Source: DASYVD01 sp050693035
GTDB taxonomy: Bacteria; Actinomycetota; UBA4738; CALAEC01
Length of the DNA: 47,329 nt
Assembly: GCA_050693035.1 (NCBI GenBank)
Contig: JBOGWB010000021.1
Location: 1-47,329 of the forward strand
Direction: 5' to 3'
This document shows, in pieces, positions 31,066 through 39,271 of this stretch. Every line of letters begins with the position of its first letter. The stretch's first letter is position 1. The notes under the pieces were generated by a model. That model was not told the origin of the DNA, did not search any database, and saw only the letters and a list, made by a program, of their open reading frames with translations. Both the position numbers and the translations under genes were made by a program.

Positions 31066-32598
31066 CTAGCGCTCGGGGAGGGTCCCCCTGCGCCTGCGCG
31101 GCGCCGCGCTGCCGAGCTCCGGCTGAGCGCCTCGCGTCTCGGACGGGGCTGGCGCCAGCTCCCTCTCCAACGTCCACCCCTGCTCGGCACTCGCCACGAC
31201 GATACGGCGGCCGTCCGCCAGTCGAAGCTGGAAGCACAGGAGCCGCCGACCGGCCCGGTCTTCGTGCCACGACCGCTCGATCTCGGCCACATCGAGTGAT
31301 TCCCCGTTCCACACCACCGAGCGGGGGGTCTCGTCCGCACGGGCCCCGGCGTAGGCATGGACCTCGATCTCCGGGGGGAGCCGCCTCCTGGACCTTGCCA
31401 GGGTTGCGGCTCCGGCGAGGTACAGCGCTCCGGTGAGCAGGATGATGCCGAGCTCTCCCAGCAGGGGGATGAGGACCGTGGGGATGAGGGCGGCGACGAC
31501 GAACGCGCCGTTGTACCCGATGTCGTACACGGCGAATGCTCGCCCCCGGTAGCGGTCGGGGATCGCCCGCTGGACGAGAGTGTCGGCGGCGATCTTCGTT
31601 GCGTACATGGCGAACCCTCCGAGGGCGATGGTCGCCATGAGGGCGGGCCACACGGGGATGGGACCTCCCAGCAATGTGGCAACCCCGGCCAGCAGGAAGG
31701 CCAGGGGGGCGATCCCCGCGTATCCCACTCGCCGGGCCACAGGGGCGACCGCGATCGCTCCGACGAACCCACCCACCCCGAGGGCTGCCAGGAGGACGGA
31801 GAACTCGGTGGCCCGGGCGTCGAAACGGGCCCGCAACACGACGAGGGCCGCCAGGAGCACGAACCCGATCAAGGCCCGCATGGTCCAGATGCTCCCCACT
31901 CCGTAGACGGCCCAGGGTCGCGAGCGGAGAACCCGAAGACCGTCGGCCACGTCCCGCAGGTCGTCCCGCAGCTCGGAGAGGATTCCGGCCAGCCCCCGCT
32001 TCTCGCCCCGAGGCAGCCGGATGGTGGCCGCCACCGCGCCGGCGCCGACGATCATCGCCGTGGCGGCGATCACCGCCGCAACCGGAGAGAACACGTCCGC
32101 GACGAGCCCGCCGGCCACTCCCCCCACCACCGTGCTGACCATTCCCACCGTGGTGGAGACGGCGTTGGCTACCAGGTAGGTCTCCGGCTCCACCAGGGTG
32201 GGGAGAACCGCCGCCTTCCCCGAGTGAAAGAAACGGTTCACCGAGACGTTGGCCACCGCCAGCAGCAGCAGGACCCACTCCGGTCCGGCGATGGCCGGGA
32301 CGAGCGAGATGGTGATGAGAACCCTGAGCACGCTCGCTCCCACCAAGATGGATCGTCGGGAGAATCGGTCGATGAATGGACCGGTGAACGGCCCGATCAG
32401 GGAGAAGGGGAGGATGGTGACCGCGAGCACCTTGGTCACCTGCGCGGGCGTTTCGGCCGCCGAGACGTCGAAGATGACCACGGCGGCAACGGCGATCTGG
32501 TACAGGCCGTCCGAAGCCTGTGACAGGCCCTGCACGGCCAACAACCGGCGGAACCGCCGGTTCCGGAGGAGGGCCCGGATAACGGGCCATCGGCTCAT
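31066..32598 (-). CDS. MFS transporter with C-terminal soluble domain
   Basis: A 510-residue transporter. The first about 400 residues give twelve hydrophobic segments in the style of multidrug or macrolide exporters (GPFTGPFIDRFSRRSILVG is the loop 2-3 motif). A hydrophilic domain of about 100 residues follows (SVVWNGESLDVAEIERSWHE, then FQLRLADGRRIVVASAEQGW), which resembles DUF6504, and a low-complexity basic end. The start lies 37 bp beyond ino1 on the same strand, so it may be the last gene of the padR-ino1 unit. Substrate unknown; the extra-domain name is tentative. Confidence 0.82.
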   Translation of the reverse strand: MSRWPVIRALLRNRRFRRLLAVQGLSQASDGLYQIAVAAVVIFDVSAAETPAQVTKVLAVTILPFSLIGPFTGPFIDRFSRRSILVGASVLRVLITISLVPAIAGPEWVLLLLAVANVSVNRFFHSGKAAVLPTLVEPETYLVANAVSTTVGMVSTVVGGVAGGLVADVFSPVAAVIAATAMIVGAGAVAATIRLPRGEKRGLAGILSELRDDLRDVADGLRVLRSRPWAVYGVGSIWTMRALIGFVLLAALVVLRARFDARATEFSVLLAALGVGGFVGAIAVAPVARRVGYAGIAPLAFLLAGVATLLGGPIPVWPALMATIALGGFAMYATKIAADTLVQRAIPDRYRGRAFAVYDIGYNGAFVVAALIPTVLIPLLGELGIILLTGALYLAGAATLARSRRRLPPEIEVHAYAGARADETPRSVVWNGESLDVAEIERSWHEDRAGRRLLCFQLRLADGRRIVVASAEQGWTLERELAPAPSETRGAQPELGSAAPRRRRGTLPER

Positions 32599-32635
32599 GG
32601 GCCGAGTCTAGAGCCGCTCCGGGGAGAGGACGCTG

Positions 32636-33763
32636 CTAGCGCCGGCTCTTGGCGTTGTCGAAGAATGCCGTCCAGTCGGCCCCGTGGCTCTGCCCGTTGC
32701 CGAGGATGAAGTCCTCGACCATCTCTCGGGCCGCGTCGTCGGAGAACTGGACGGGCGGTGACTTCATGAAGTACGCGGACGGTCCGATGAGCGGTCCCCC
32801 GATGCGGCGGTCCATGGCGAGCTTGGCGCAACGGATCGCATCGATGGCCACCCCGGCGGAGTTGGGTGAGTCCCATACCTCCAGCTTCAGCTCGACGGAC
32901 ATGGGGATGTTGCCGAACCCCCGGCCCTCCAGCCGGATGTGCGCCCATTTCCGGTCGTCGAGCCACGGCACGTAGTCGGACGGCCCGATGTGGATGTTCT
33001 CGGGGGAGATCCCGTCCCGCAGCTGGGACGTGACGGCCTGCGTCTTCGAGATCTTCTTCGAGGTCAGGCGCTCCCGCTCCAGCATGTTCTTGAAGTCCAT
33101 GTTCCCGCCGAAGTTGAGCTGGGAGGTGTGGTCGAGGACCACGCCACGGTCCTCGAACAGCTTGGCCAGCACCCGGTGGACGATGGTCGCGCCCACCTGC
33201 GACTTGATGTCATCACCGACCATCGGGAGGCCGGCCGCGACGAAGCGGGACGCCCAGTCCCGGTCCGATGCGATGAACGCGGGGATGCAGTTCACGAAAG
33301 CGGCCCCGGCCACCAGCGCTGCCTGCGCGTAATGGCGAGTGGCCTCCTCGCTTCCTACCGGGAGGTAGTTGATGACTACGTCCACCTTCGCCTCGCGCAG
33401 GGCGGCCGCCACGTCGACGGGTTCATCGGATGACTCCTCCACGACCTCTCGGTAGTAGCGGCCCAGGCCGTCGAAGGTCGGGCCCCTGAGAACCTCCACT
33501 CCCGAGGGGGCCACGTCGGCGAATCGGATCGTGTTGTTGGGCTCGGTGAAGATGGCTTCGGCCACGTCGCGTCCGACCTTCTTCCCGTCCACGTCGAAGG
33601 CCGCCACCACCTCCACGTCGCCGACGTGGTACGGGCCCAGCTTGACGTGCATGAGGCCCGGAACGGGCTCCGTGGGGTCGGCGGCGCGGTAGAACTCCAG
33701 CCCCTGAACCAATGCCGAGGCGCAGTTCCCCACGCCAACGACGGCCACGCGAACCTTGCTCAT
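32636..33763 (-). CDS. ino1: Inositol-3-phosphate synthase
   Basis: The NAD-dependent enzyme makes inositol 3-phosphate from glucose 6-phosphate, the first step to phosphatidylinositol and mycothiol. It has 375 residues: the Rossmann start VRVAVVGVGNCASALVQG, then INYLPVGSEEATRHYA, KSQVGATIVHRVLA, and the catalytic LNFGGNMDFKNM. The ATG at 33763 has AAGGAGGG upstream and overlaps the padR stop as ATGA; an earlier in-frame start lies inside padR and is less likely. ino1 beside a PadR gene near oriC is also the mycobacterial order. Confidence 0.96.
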   Translation of the reverse strand: MSKVRVAVVGVGNCASALVQGLEFYRAADPTEPVPGLMHVKLGPYHVGDVEVVAAFDVDGKKVGRDVAEAIFTEPNNTIRFADVAPSGVEVLRGPTFDGLGRYYREVVEESSDEPVDVAAALREAKVDVVINYLPVGSEEATRHYAQAALVAGAAFVNCIPAFIASDRDWASRFVAAGLPMVGDDIKSQVGATIVHRVLAKLFEDRGVVLDHTSQLNFGGNMDFKNMLERERLTSKKISKTQAVTSQLRDGISPENIHIGPSDYVPWLDDRKWAHIRLEGRGFGNIPMSVELKLEVWDSPNSAGVAIDAIRCAKLAMDRRIGGPLIGPSAYFMKSPPVQFSDDAAREMVEDFILGNGQSHGADWTAFFDNAKSRR

Positions 33764-34347
33764 TCCGCTCCCTCCTTCGCTGCCCGGCGCGGGACGCGGG
33801 CAGCGCGCCTGCCGCTCTTCTTCTGTCCTCGACTGGCGCGGACCTCCGCCCGGATCATGTCGTTCACCCACTGAAGGTCGTGTTCGGTCGTGTCCATCCC
33901 ATGCCTCATGAGGGACAGCGTGTAGCTGTCTGCTCGTTCCCGGAACGACGTGACCCGGCCCCGCAGGTCGACCAGCCGTTCCATGAGCACGGCTCGGCGT
34001 CGCTCCAGCACCCCGATGCGCGTCTCCGGCTTGAGGTAACGGAAGAAGGCAAGGCGGACCCGAAAACCGTTGTCGCCGCCGGTGTCGTTGCCGGTCTCAG
34101 CCAGCAATTCGCGGAAGATCACCTCGCCCCGCTCGGTGAGCCGATAGACGTTCTTCCGCCTGCCCACGTCTTCTCTGGGGAACACCATCTCCACGGCGCC
34201 CTCCTTCTGGAGGCGTTTGAGCGCCGGATAGAGCGAGCCGTACGACACCTGCCAGAAGGGCCCCAGGGTCTCCGAGAGCCGCTTCTTCAGCTGGTAGCCG
34301 TGCATCGTCCGCTCCTTCAGCAACCCCAGGATGGCGAGCTCGATCAC
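33760..34347 (-). CDS. PadR-family transcriptional regulator
   Basis: A 195-residue winged-helix repressor. The PadR domain is IELAILGLLKERTMHGYQLK through SYGSLYPALKRLQKEG and VYRLTERG. A helical dimer domain follows (VLERRRAVLMERLVDLRGRV) with a basic tail. The GTG start has CAGGAG seven bases upstream. It is cotranscribed with ino1 and probably controls its own promoter through the 13-bp repeats at 34362-34400. The effector is unknown. Confidence 0.93.
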   Translation of the reverse strand: MIELAILGLLKERTMHGYQLKKRLSETLGPFWQVSYGSLYPALKRLQKEGAVEMVFPREDVGRRKNVYRLTERGEVIFRELLAETGNDTGGDNGFRVRLAFFRYLKPETRIGVLERRRAVLMERLVDLRGRVTSFRERADSYTLSLMRHGMDTTEHDLQWVNDMIRAEVRASRGQKKSGRRAARVPRRAAKEGAE

Positions 34348-34361
34348 GGTGACTCCTGCCC

Positions 34362-34400
34362 ATGTATCGGTCCGATGTATCGCATCGATGTATCGAGACG
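34362..34400. repeat. Three 13-bp iterons in the padR-ino1 promoter (likely operator)
   Basis: ATGTATCG recurs at 34362, 34375 and 34388, exactly every 13 bases, each unit reading ATGTATCGNNNCG. Each junction also forms a small dyad, CGATGTATCG. The block lies just downstream of the -10 and covers the expected transcription start, a classic repressor position. Confidence 0.75.
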
Positions 34401-34402
34401 AT

Positions 34403-34433
34403 ATATTAGCGGACCTTCCGGGGGATCTGTCAA
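34403..34433 (-). promoter_or_regulatory. padR-ino1 promoter
   Basis: On the minus strand a perfect TTGACA (34433 to 34428) precedes TAATAT (34408 to 34403). The 19-base spacer is a little long. The start near 34396 would fall inside the third iteron. Confidence 0.6.
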
Positions 34434-34449
34434 CCGAGGGCGTGCTGGT

Positions 34450-35259
34450 TCAGGCTGACTGCCAGCTCACCTCGAAGAGCTGGACGGGCTCGTCGAAGCC
34501 CTTGAGAGGAAAGGGGCCCCGGTCCTGGAACTCGAAACCCTTGCCGACGCAGAGCTCCCGGACCACATTCGAGGCGAAGATCTGATTCCCCTCCGCGCAG
34601 GCACAGGTTCGTGCGGCGAGCTGGATCGTCGCCCCGAAGAGACGGTCGCTCTCGGTGACCGGCTCTCCCGCCGAGATCCCCATGCGCACGCGGAAGGGAA
34701 CCTCCGCCGTCTCGTTGTGCTCGGCGATCTTCCGCTGGATGGTCATAGCGCATTCGATCGCCCGGACGACGGATGTGAAGGAGGCCATGATACCGTCACC
34801 GGCGTGGTCCACCTCCGAGCCGTCGTTCGCCTTGAGGGCTTGGCGAACGATCGCGTCGTGGGCCTTCATCACCGCCAACGCTCGGGCGTCTCCAAGCTGC
34901 TGCGTCAGCGCGGTCGAGCCTTCCATGTCAGTGAACAGGATGGTTCGGAACGCGGTGGCGACCCACGGCTCGCCAGGTTTGGGCTCCCGGAGCCGGCCCA
35001 GGAACTCCACCACGGTCCTACCGTCGACCTCGATGATCTGATGGGCAATGAGCCCGTGGGACTCGCGGTGGACGGCCTCGGTTGCTTCCGCGCTCGGCGC
35101 CTCGGCCAGGCAGAAGACGGTCCCGGAATCGCTGTCGAACCAATAGGTCATGTAGCGGACGCCGTACTTCTCCTGGATCTCCAGGTCCTTGATGTGAGCC
35201 TGAGCCACGGCCTCTGGCGTCGCCTCGGGCAGGTCGTGGCGGTCCATGTACAGGGACAT
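34450..35259 (-). CDS. DUF4242 (nickel-binding SCO4226-like) domain fused to class III nucleotide cyclase
   Basis: Residues 1-90 match DUF4242, the family of the S. coelicolor nickel-binding protein SCO4226 (LYMDRHDLPEAT, EIQEKYGVRYMTYWFD, EAVHRESHGL). Residues 102-269 are a class III adenylate/guanylate cyclase. The metal aspartates are Asp111 (FTDMEGST) and Asp155 (AGDGIMASF), and the transition-state arginine is Arg217 (LAART). The usual base-specifying lysine is Asp151, its partner appears as Arg206, and the catalytic Asn is Gln213, so ATP specificity or activity is doubtful. GGAG precedes the ATG by seven bases. It may sense metal and produce a second messenger. Confidence 0.86.
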   Translation of the reverse strand: MSLYMDRHDLPEATPEAVAQAHIKDLEIQEKYGVRYMTYWFDSDSGTVFCLAEAPSAEATEAVHRESHGLIAHQIIEVDGRTVVEFLGRLREPKPGEPWVATAFRTILFTDMEGSTALTQQLGDARALAVMKAHDAIVRQALKANDGSEVDHAGDGIMASFTSVVRAIECAMTIQRKIAEHNETAEVPFRVRMGISAGEPVTESDRLFGATIQLAARTCACAEGNQIFASNVVRELCVGKGFEFQDRGPFPLKGFDEPVQLFEVSWQSA

Positions 35260-35348
35260 ACGACGCTCCAGCCTCGCCGGACGCCCGTACTATGCGCTGC
35301 CACCGGAAGGCAGGCAAGGCTAGCCGTCTGCGGGTAGTGTCTGGGCGA

Positions 35349-36932
35349 ATGTCTCGAGTGCTGCTCATCGGGTGGGACGGGGCCGACTGGCGGATCCTCG
35401 ACCCCATGCTGGAGGCGGGGATCCTCCCCAACCTCAAGGCCCTGATGGACCGGGGCGCCAAGGGCATCCTGCGGTCGACCATCCCCAACCACTCCTGGTC
35501 CGCATGGCCCTCGTTCCTGACCGGGCTGGAGCCCTCGAACCACGGCGTCTACGACATCTTCGAGCGGAAGATCGGGGAGCGTCGCCAGCTCCCGGTCACG
35601 TTCCACTCGATCCAGGAGAAGACCATCCTGGCCGACCTGACGTCGGCGGGGGCGACGACGGTGATGACGAACGTGCCGCTCACGTTCCCGCCCCCGAAGA
35701 TCGACGGGAAGCTCGTGGCGGGCGGGGTACTCCCAAAGTGGCGGCCCTTCACCCATCCTCAGGATGTCGCCGGGGAGCTGGAGCAGGCCGGCCGACCGTT
35801 CCCCATCAATGGGATGTCCTGGACCACGTTTCGGAACCGGCCCGAGCCCTTCCTCCAGGAATGCATGAAGATCACCGAGGCCCGCATCCGTGCGAACGAG
35901 CATCTGCTCGACACCACGGATTGGCGTTTCGCTTCGATCGTCTTCGTGGCCACGGATCGGGTGCAGCACTGTCTCGCGAAGTATGTGTCGCCCGACCATC
36001 CGAACTTCGAGACGCTCTCGAAGGAACCCCTGGCGGGGAAGATCCGCGACGTCTACCGGTTGCTCGACGACGGCCTGGGACGGCTGATCGGGCGGGCGCG
36101 GGAAGACGACCTGATCCTGTTCGTCTCCGACCACGGCTTCCAGTCGTGCACCCGAGCCGTGCACATGGACCGGCTCTTGGAGCATCTGGGTTTCCTGCGA
36201 TTCGCGGCGGCCAGCCGCGCCGTCTTCGGACCCATGCAGTGGGGCAAGATGCGCGCCCTCGCTCGCAAGGTCTACGACCTGCTCGGGCTCCACGGCAGGG
36301 TCTCGCTGCCACAGTCGGTGAACTGGCAGAGGACGGTGGCCTACACGTCGGTCCGTTCCACCGGGGAGGGCGTATCGCTCAACCTCGCCGGGCGAGAAAC
36401 GGAGGGCATCGTCGATGCCGCGGACTTCGAGGCCACCCGGGACAAGGTCATGGATGCGCTGGCCTCCTTCGTCGATCCGGTCACCCGACAGAACCCCGTG
36501 GCCCGGGCACTCAGGAGGGAGGAGGTCTTCGGTGGGAAGTACGCGGAGACAGCGCCGGACATCCTCCTCGAGCCGGCATCCCGCTACAGCCTCACCCATG
36601 CCCGGACGCACATCGAGGACGCCGACTGGCTCTCCGGCGACCATCGGATGGCCGGGGTGATCGCCGCGGCGGGCCCCCGGGTCCGCGCGGATGCCTTCGC
36701 CGAGCCCGCCCTCCTGATCGACGTGGCCCCGACCATCCTGGCGGCGCTGGGAGTGCCCGCCTCGGTGAAGCACGACGGCCAGGTGCTCCAGGCCTTGGTC
36801 GGAGACGAGGCCTCGGTGGCGGCGGCGGGGTCCGGCGCCGAACCAGAGGAAGGCTCCGGACCAGAGGGCCTCGACGCGGAGGAGGCCCTGGAAGTCGAGG
36901 AGCACCTCCGCGGCCTTGGGTACCTCGAGTAG
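35349..36932 (+). CDS. Type I phosphodiesterase / alkaline-phosphatase-superfamily hydrolase
   Basis: A 527-residue metal hydrolase. The first metal site is LLIGWDGADW; the nucleophile region is STIPNHSWSAWPSFLTGLEP with SNHGVYD; later metal ligands lie in VFVATDRVQH, LFVSDHGFQ and SGDHRM. This matches the nucleotide pyrophosphatase/phosphodiesterase branch that acts on nucleotide-sugar or lipid-linked phosphates. There is no signal peptide. The last about 50 residues are acidic. ATG 35349 is chosen because the protein core begins two residues later. The downstream flippase gene overlaps its end by 17 bp. Confidence 0.85.
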   Translation: MSRVLLIGWDGADWRILDPMLEAGILPNLKALMDRGAKGILRSTIPNHSWSAWPSFLTGLEPSNHGVYDIFERKIGERRQLPVTFHSIQEKTILADLTSAGATTVMTNVPLTFPPPKIDGKLVAGGVLPKWRPFTHPQDVAGELEQAGRPFPINGMSWTTFRNRPEPFLQECMKITEARIRANEHLLDTTDWRFASIVFVATDRVQHCLAKYVSPDHPNFETLSKEPLAGKIRDVYRLLDDGLGRLIGRAREDDLILFVSDHGFQSCTRAVHMDRLLEHLGFLRFAAASRAVFGPMQWGKMRALARKVYDLLGLHGRVSLPQSVNWQRTVAYTSVRSTGEGVSLNLAGRETEGIVDAADFEATRDKVMDALASFVDPVTRQNPVARALRREEVFGGKYAETAPDILLEPASRYSLTHARTHIEDADWLSGDHRMAGVIAAAGPRVRADAFAEPALLIDVAPTILAALGVPASVKHDGQVLQALVGDEASVAAAGSGAEPEEGSGPEGLDAEEALEVEEHLRGLGYLE

Positions 36933-38511
36933 CCATCCCCCTCCCCGTCGGCGCGGTCTCCGGGCCGCTCTGGAATCGGCATTCCCCGCAGCGCGGTTCG
37001 GCGATGAGCGGACCATCCTCGCCGGCACGGGCCAGAGCGCCGTCGGGCTCGTCGTCGCCATCCTGGCCACCTTTGCCACACAGGTCCTGATCACGCGGGT
37101 CCAGGGGCCCGCGGCGTTCGGCATCGTCACCATGGCCACCCAGGGCGCCCTCATCCTGGGCTTCTTCTCTCGATTCGGGATGGACATGGCCGCCGTGCGC
37201 CGGGTGGCCATCGATCTGGGGCAGGGAGAGCGGGCCCGGGTCCGAGGGGTCGTGGCGCGAGCCTCGATGATCGCCGCCGCCGCCAGCCTGATCGTGGCCG
37301 TCCTCGTCTTCGGCTTCGCCGAACAGCTGGCCGGGGTGTTCGCCCCGGACCTCGTGGCCGACGCCACTGACGCGTTCCGCGCGACGGCGCTGGCCATCCC
37401 GTTCGCCGCACTCGTGCAGGTCTACCTGGGGGGAACCCGAGGCCTGAAGATCATGCGCCACACGTTGTACGTGTTCTGGATGGGTCAGCCCCTCGCGTGG
37501 ATGGCGCTGATCCTCCTGGGGTGGCTGGCCGCCAGGTCCGTGGGGGTGACCGCTCTGGCCTACTCGGCGTCGTGGATCGGGGCCACACTTGCCGCGGCAT
37601 GGCTGTGGCGGCGAGAGACCCGGGGATTCGGTCGCGAGCATCCGCCTCCCGGGGAGATGGGCCACCTGCTCCGGTACGGCGCCCCGCGGGCCCCGGCGGC
37701 GCTGTTCTCACAGCTGCTCTTCTGGACCGACCTGTTCGTGCTGGCCCGGTACGCGTCGTCGGCCGAGACGGGTGTCTACGCGGCCTCGGCCAGAGCGGCG
37801 CAGGTGATCCTGCTGTTCACAATCTCGGTGTCCCTGATGTTCAGCCCGTTCGTGGCCGACCTTCACGCCCGCGGGGACCGGGAGAAGCTCGACCGGCTCT
37901 TCAAGCAGCTGACCCGGTGGACGCTGGCGGCGACGCTGCCGATCTTCGTCGTGCTGGCGGCGGCTCCCGGGCCGGCCCTGCGGCTGTTCGGCTCGGAGTT
38001 CAGCGCGGGGCGAACGGCCCTCCTGATCCTCCTGCTCGGGCAGCTGGTCAACGTGGCCACCGGCACCGTGGGGTTCGTCCTCATCATGGTGGGCCGGACC
38101 GGTTGGGACCTCGTTGTGTACGCCGTCTCGGTGGCCTTCGACATCGGGGTCGCTGTCCTCCTGATCGGGGGGGTCGGACTGGGCTTGGAGGGGGCGGCCA
38201 TCGCCGGCGCGCTCACGATGGCGCTCTCGAAGCTGGCACGCCTGTGGCTCGTGTGGCGGTTCGTCGGGATCCAGCCCTACGACCGGGACTATCTCCGGCT
38301 GGCCGTTCCGGCCGGGACCGCGCTGCTGGCGGCGTGGGGGACCGCCCGGGCCCTTGCGGACGCCGGCTGGCCCGTGACGCTCGTGGCGACCGCGGCCGTC
38401 GGGACCGCCGTGTATCTCGCCGTCTTGCTCGTCGCCGGCCTGGCCCCCGAGGAGCGGAGCGCGCTCCGGAAGGTGCTGGCCTTCGCGCGGGGCGGGTCCA
38501 CAGGGTCATGA
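36916..38511 (+). CDS. Polysaccharide flippase (Wzx/MATE-like)
   Basis: A 531-residue membrane protein with about fourteen helices of the oligosaccharide-lipid flippase type. Typical blocks are VQGPAAFGIVTMATQGALIL, LLRYGAPRAPAALFSQLLFW and the late LFGSEFSAGRTALLILLLGQ. It should export a lipid-linked sugar. The TTG start overlaps the end of the hydrolase gene by 17 bp and has no clear ribosome site, so translation is likely coupled. The pairing with a phosphodiesterase hints at surface glycan export; the sugar is unknown. Confidence 0.85.
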   Translation: MGTSSSHPPPRRRGLRAALESAFPAARFGDERTILAGTGQSAVGLVVAILATFATQVLITRVQGPAAFGIVTMATQGALILGFFSRFGMDMAAVRRVAIDLGQGERARVRGVVARASMIAAAASLIVAVLVFGFAEQLAGVFAPDLVADATDAFRATALAIPFAALVQVYLGGTRGLKIMRHTLYVFWMGQPLAWMALILLGWLAARSVGVTALAYSASWIGATLAAAWLWRRETRGFGREHPPPGEMGHLLRYGAPRAPAALFSQLLFWTDLFVLARYASSAETGVYAASARAAQVILLFTISVSLMFSPFVADLHARGDREKLDRLFKQLTRWTLAATLPIFVVLAAAPGPALRLFGSEFSAGRTALLILLLGQLVNVATGTVGFVLIMVGRTGWDLVVYAVSVAFDIGVAVLLIGGVGLGLEGAAIAGALTMALSKLARLWLVWRFVGIQPYDRDYLRLAVPAGTALLAAWGTARALADAGWPVTLVATAAVGTAVYLAVLLVAGLAPEERSALRKVLAFARGGSTGS

Positions 38512-38559
38512 GCCGCCTCCGCGGGAAGCTTCCAGGTCGCTCGTCGTAGACTGCCTGCG

Positions 38560-38781
38560 GTGGTCGAGACCTTCACGTGCGTGTGCGGTCAGCCGCTGGC
38601 CGAGGCCGTGACCCCGGACGGCGTGGTGCTTCCAGGGGGAGAGCTGGTCCCGTTCCGCAGGACCACCGACTTCGTCATCTGCTCGGCGTGCCTGCGGATG
38701 TACCGGGCCACCGATCTGGTCGAGGGCCGTGTGGAGCCTCTCGGTGAGGGCGAAGGACCGGAGGAGGCCACCGAGCCGTAG
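38560..38781 (+). CDS. Small zinc-ribbon-like protein
   Basis: A 73-residue protein with two cysteine pairs: C7-V-C9 near the start and C41-S-A-C44 (ICSACLRMYRA). This spacing suggests one bound zinc. The tail is acidic. GTG 38560 follows the flippase by 48 bp on the same strand. I do not recognise the family. Confidence 0.65.
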   Translation: MVETFTCVCGQPLAEAVTPDGVVLPGGELVPFRRTTDFVICSACLRMYRATDLVEGRVEPLGEGEGPEEATEP

Positions 38782-38791
38782 GGTTCCCTCC

Positions 38792-39271
38792 CTACCGAGC
38801 CAGCTCGATCGCCCTGGCCACCGCCTCTTCCGGCGTCTTCACTCGCACCATGTCGTCCACGGTCTTTCCTCCCTTGGCCAGCTCCCAGGTCGCCAGCCCG
38901 ACCACAGGCCGCCCGATCTTGAGGGCCAGGGCGATCTCCGAGAGCGTGCCCCATTCACCCGCCACGGCGATGACGACGTCGGAGGCCCGAACGACGAGCG
39001 CGTTCCGAGTCTCGCCCATCCCGGTCGGGAGGCTCACCGTGAGATGGGTGCTTGCGCCGGCTCGGTCGGGGCCGGGAAGGATGCCCACCACCGTGCCACC
39101 CGCCGACGCGGCTCCCCGGGCCACGTCGTCCATGACTCCGGTCATCCCTCCGCACACCACGATCGCTCCGGCCTCGGCGAGACGCCGGCCGATCTCCTCC
39201 GCCCATGCGGATTCTCGGGCGACGGCGACCCCCGGGCCGCACACCGCGACATAGGGTCCGCTCGGGCTCAC
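38792..39271 (-). CDS. LOG-like / TIGR00725-family Rossmann protein
   Basis: A 159-residue protein of the SLOG superfamily. CGGMTGVMDDVARGA is the glycine-rich nucleotide site, and GEWGTLSEIALALKIGRPVV replaces the PGGxGTxxE motif of cytokinin-forming LOG enzymes. TIGR00725 members have this altered form. LOG enzymes release bases from nucleoside monophosphates; this subgroup has no proven reaction. The GTG start overlaps the helicase stop as GTGA. Confidence 0.82.
   Translation of the reverse strand: MSPSGPYVAVCGPGVAVARESAWAEEIGRRLAEAGAIVVCGGMTGVMDDVARGAASAGGTVVGILPGPDRAGASTHLTVSLPTGMGETRNALVVRASDVVIAVAGEWGTLSEIALALKIGRPVVGLATWELAKGGKTVDDMVRVKTPEEAVARAIELAR

Noticed and set aside
34362..34400. 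CRISPR-like or plasmid-type iterons
   Set aside because: Only three 13-base units at a promoter, with no spacers, cas genes or rep gene.
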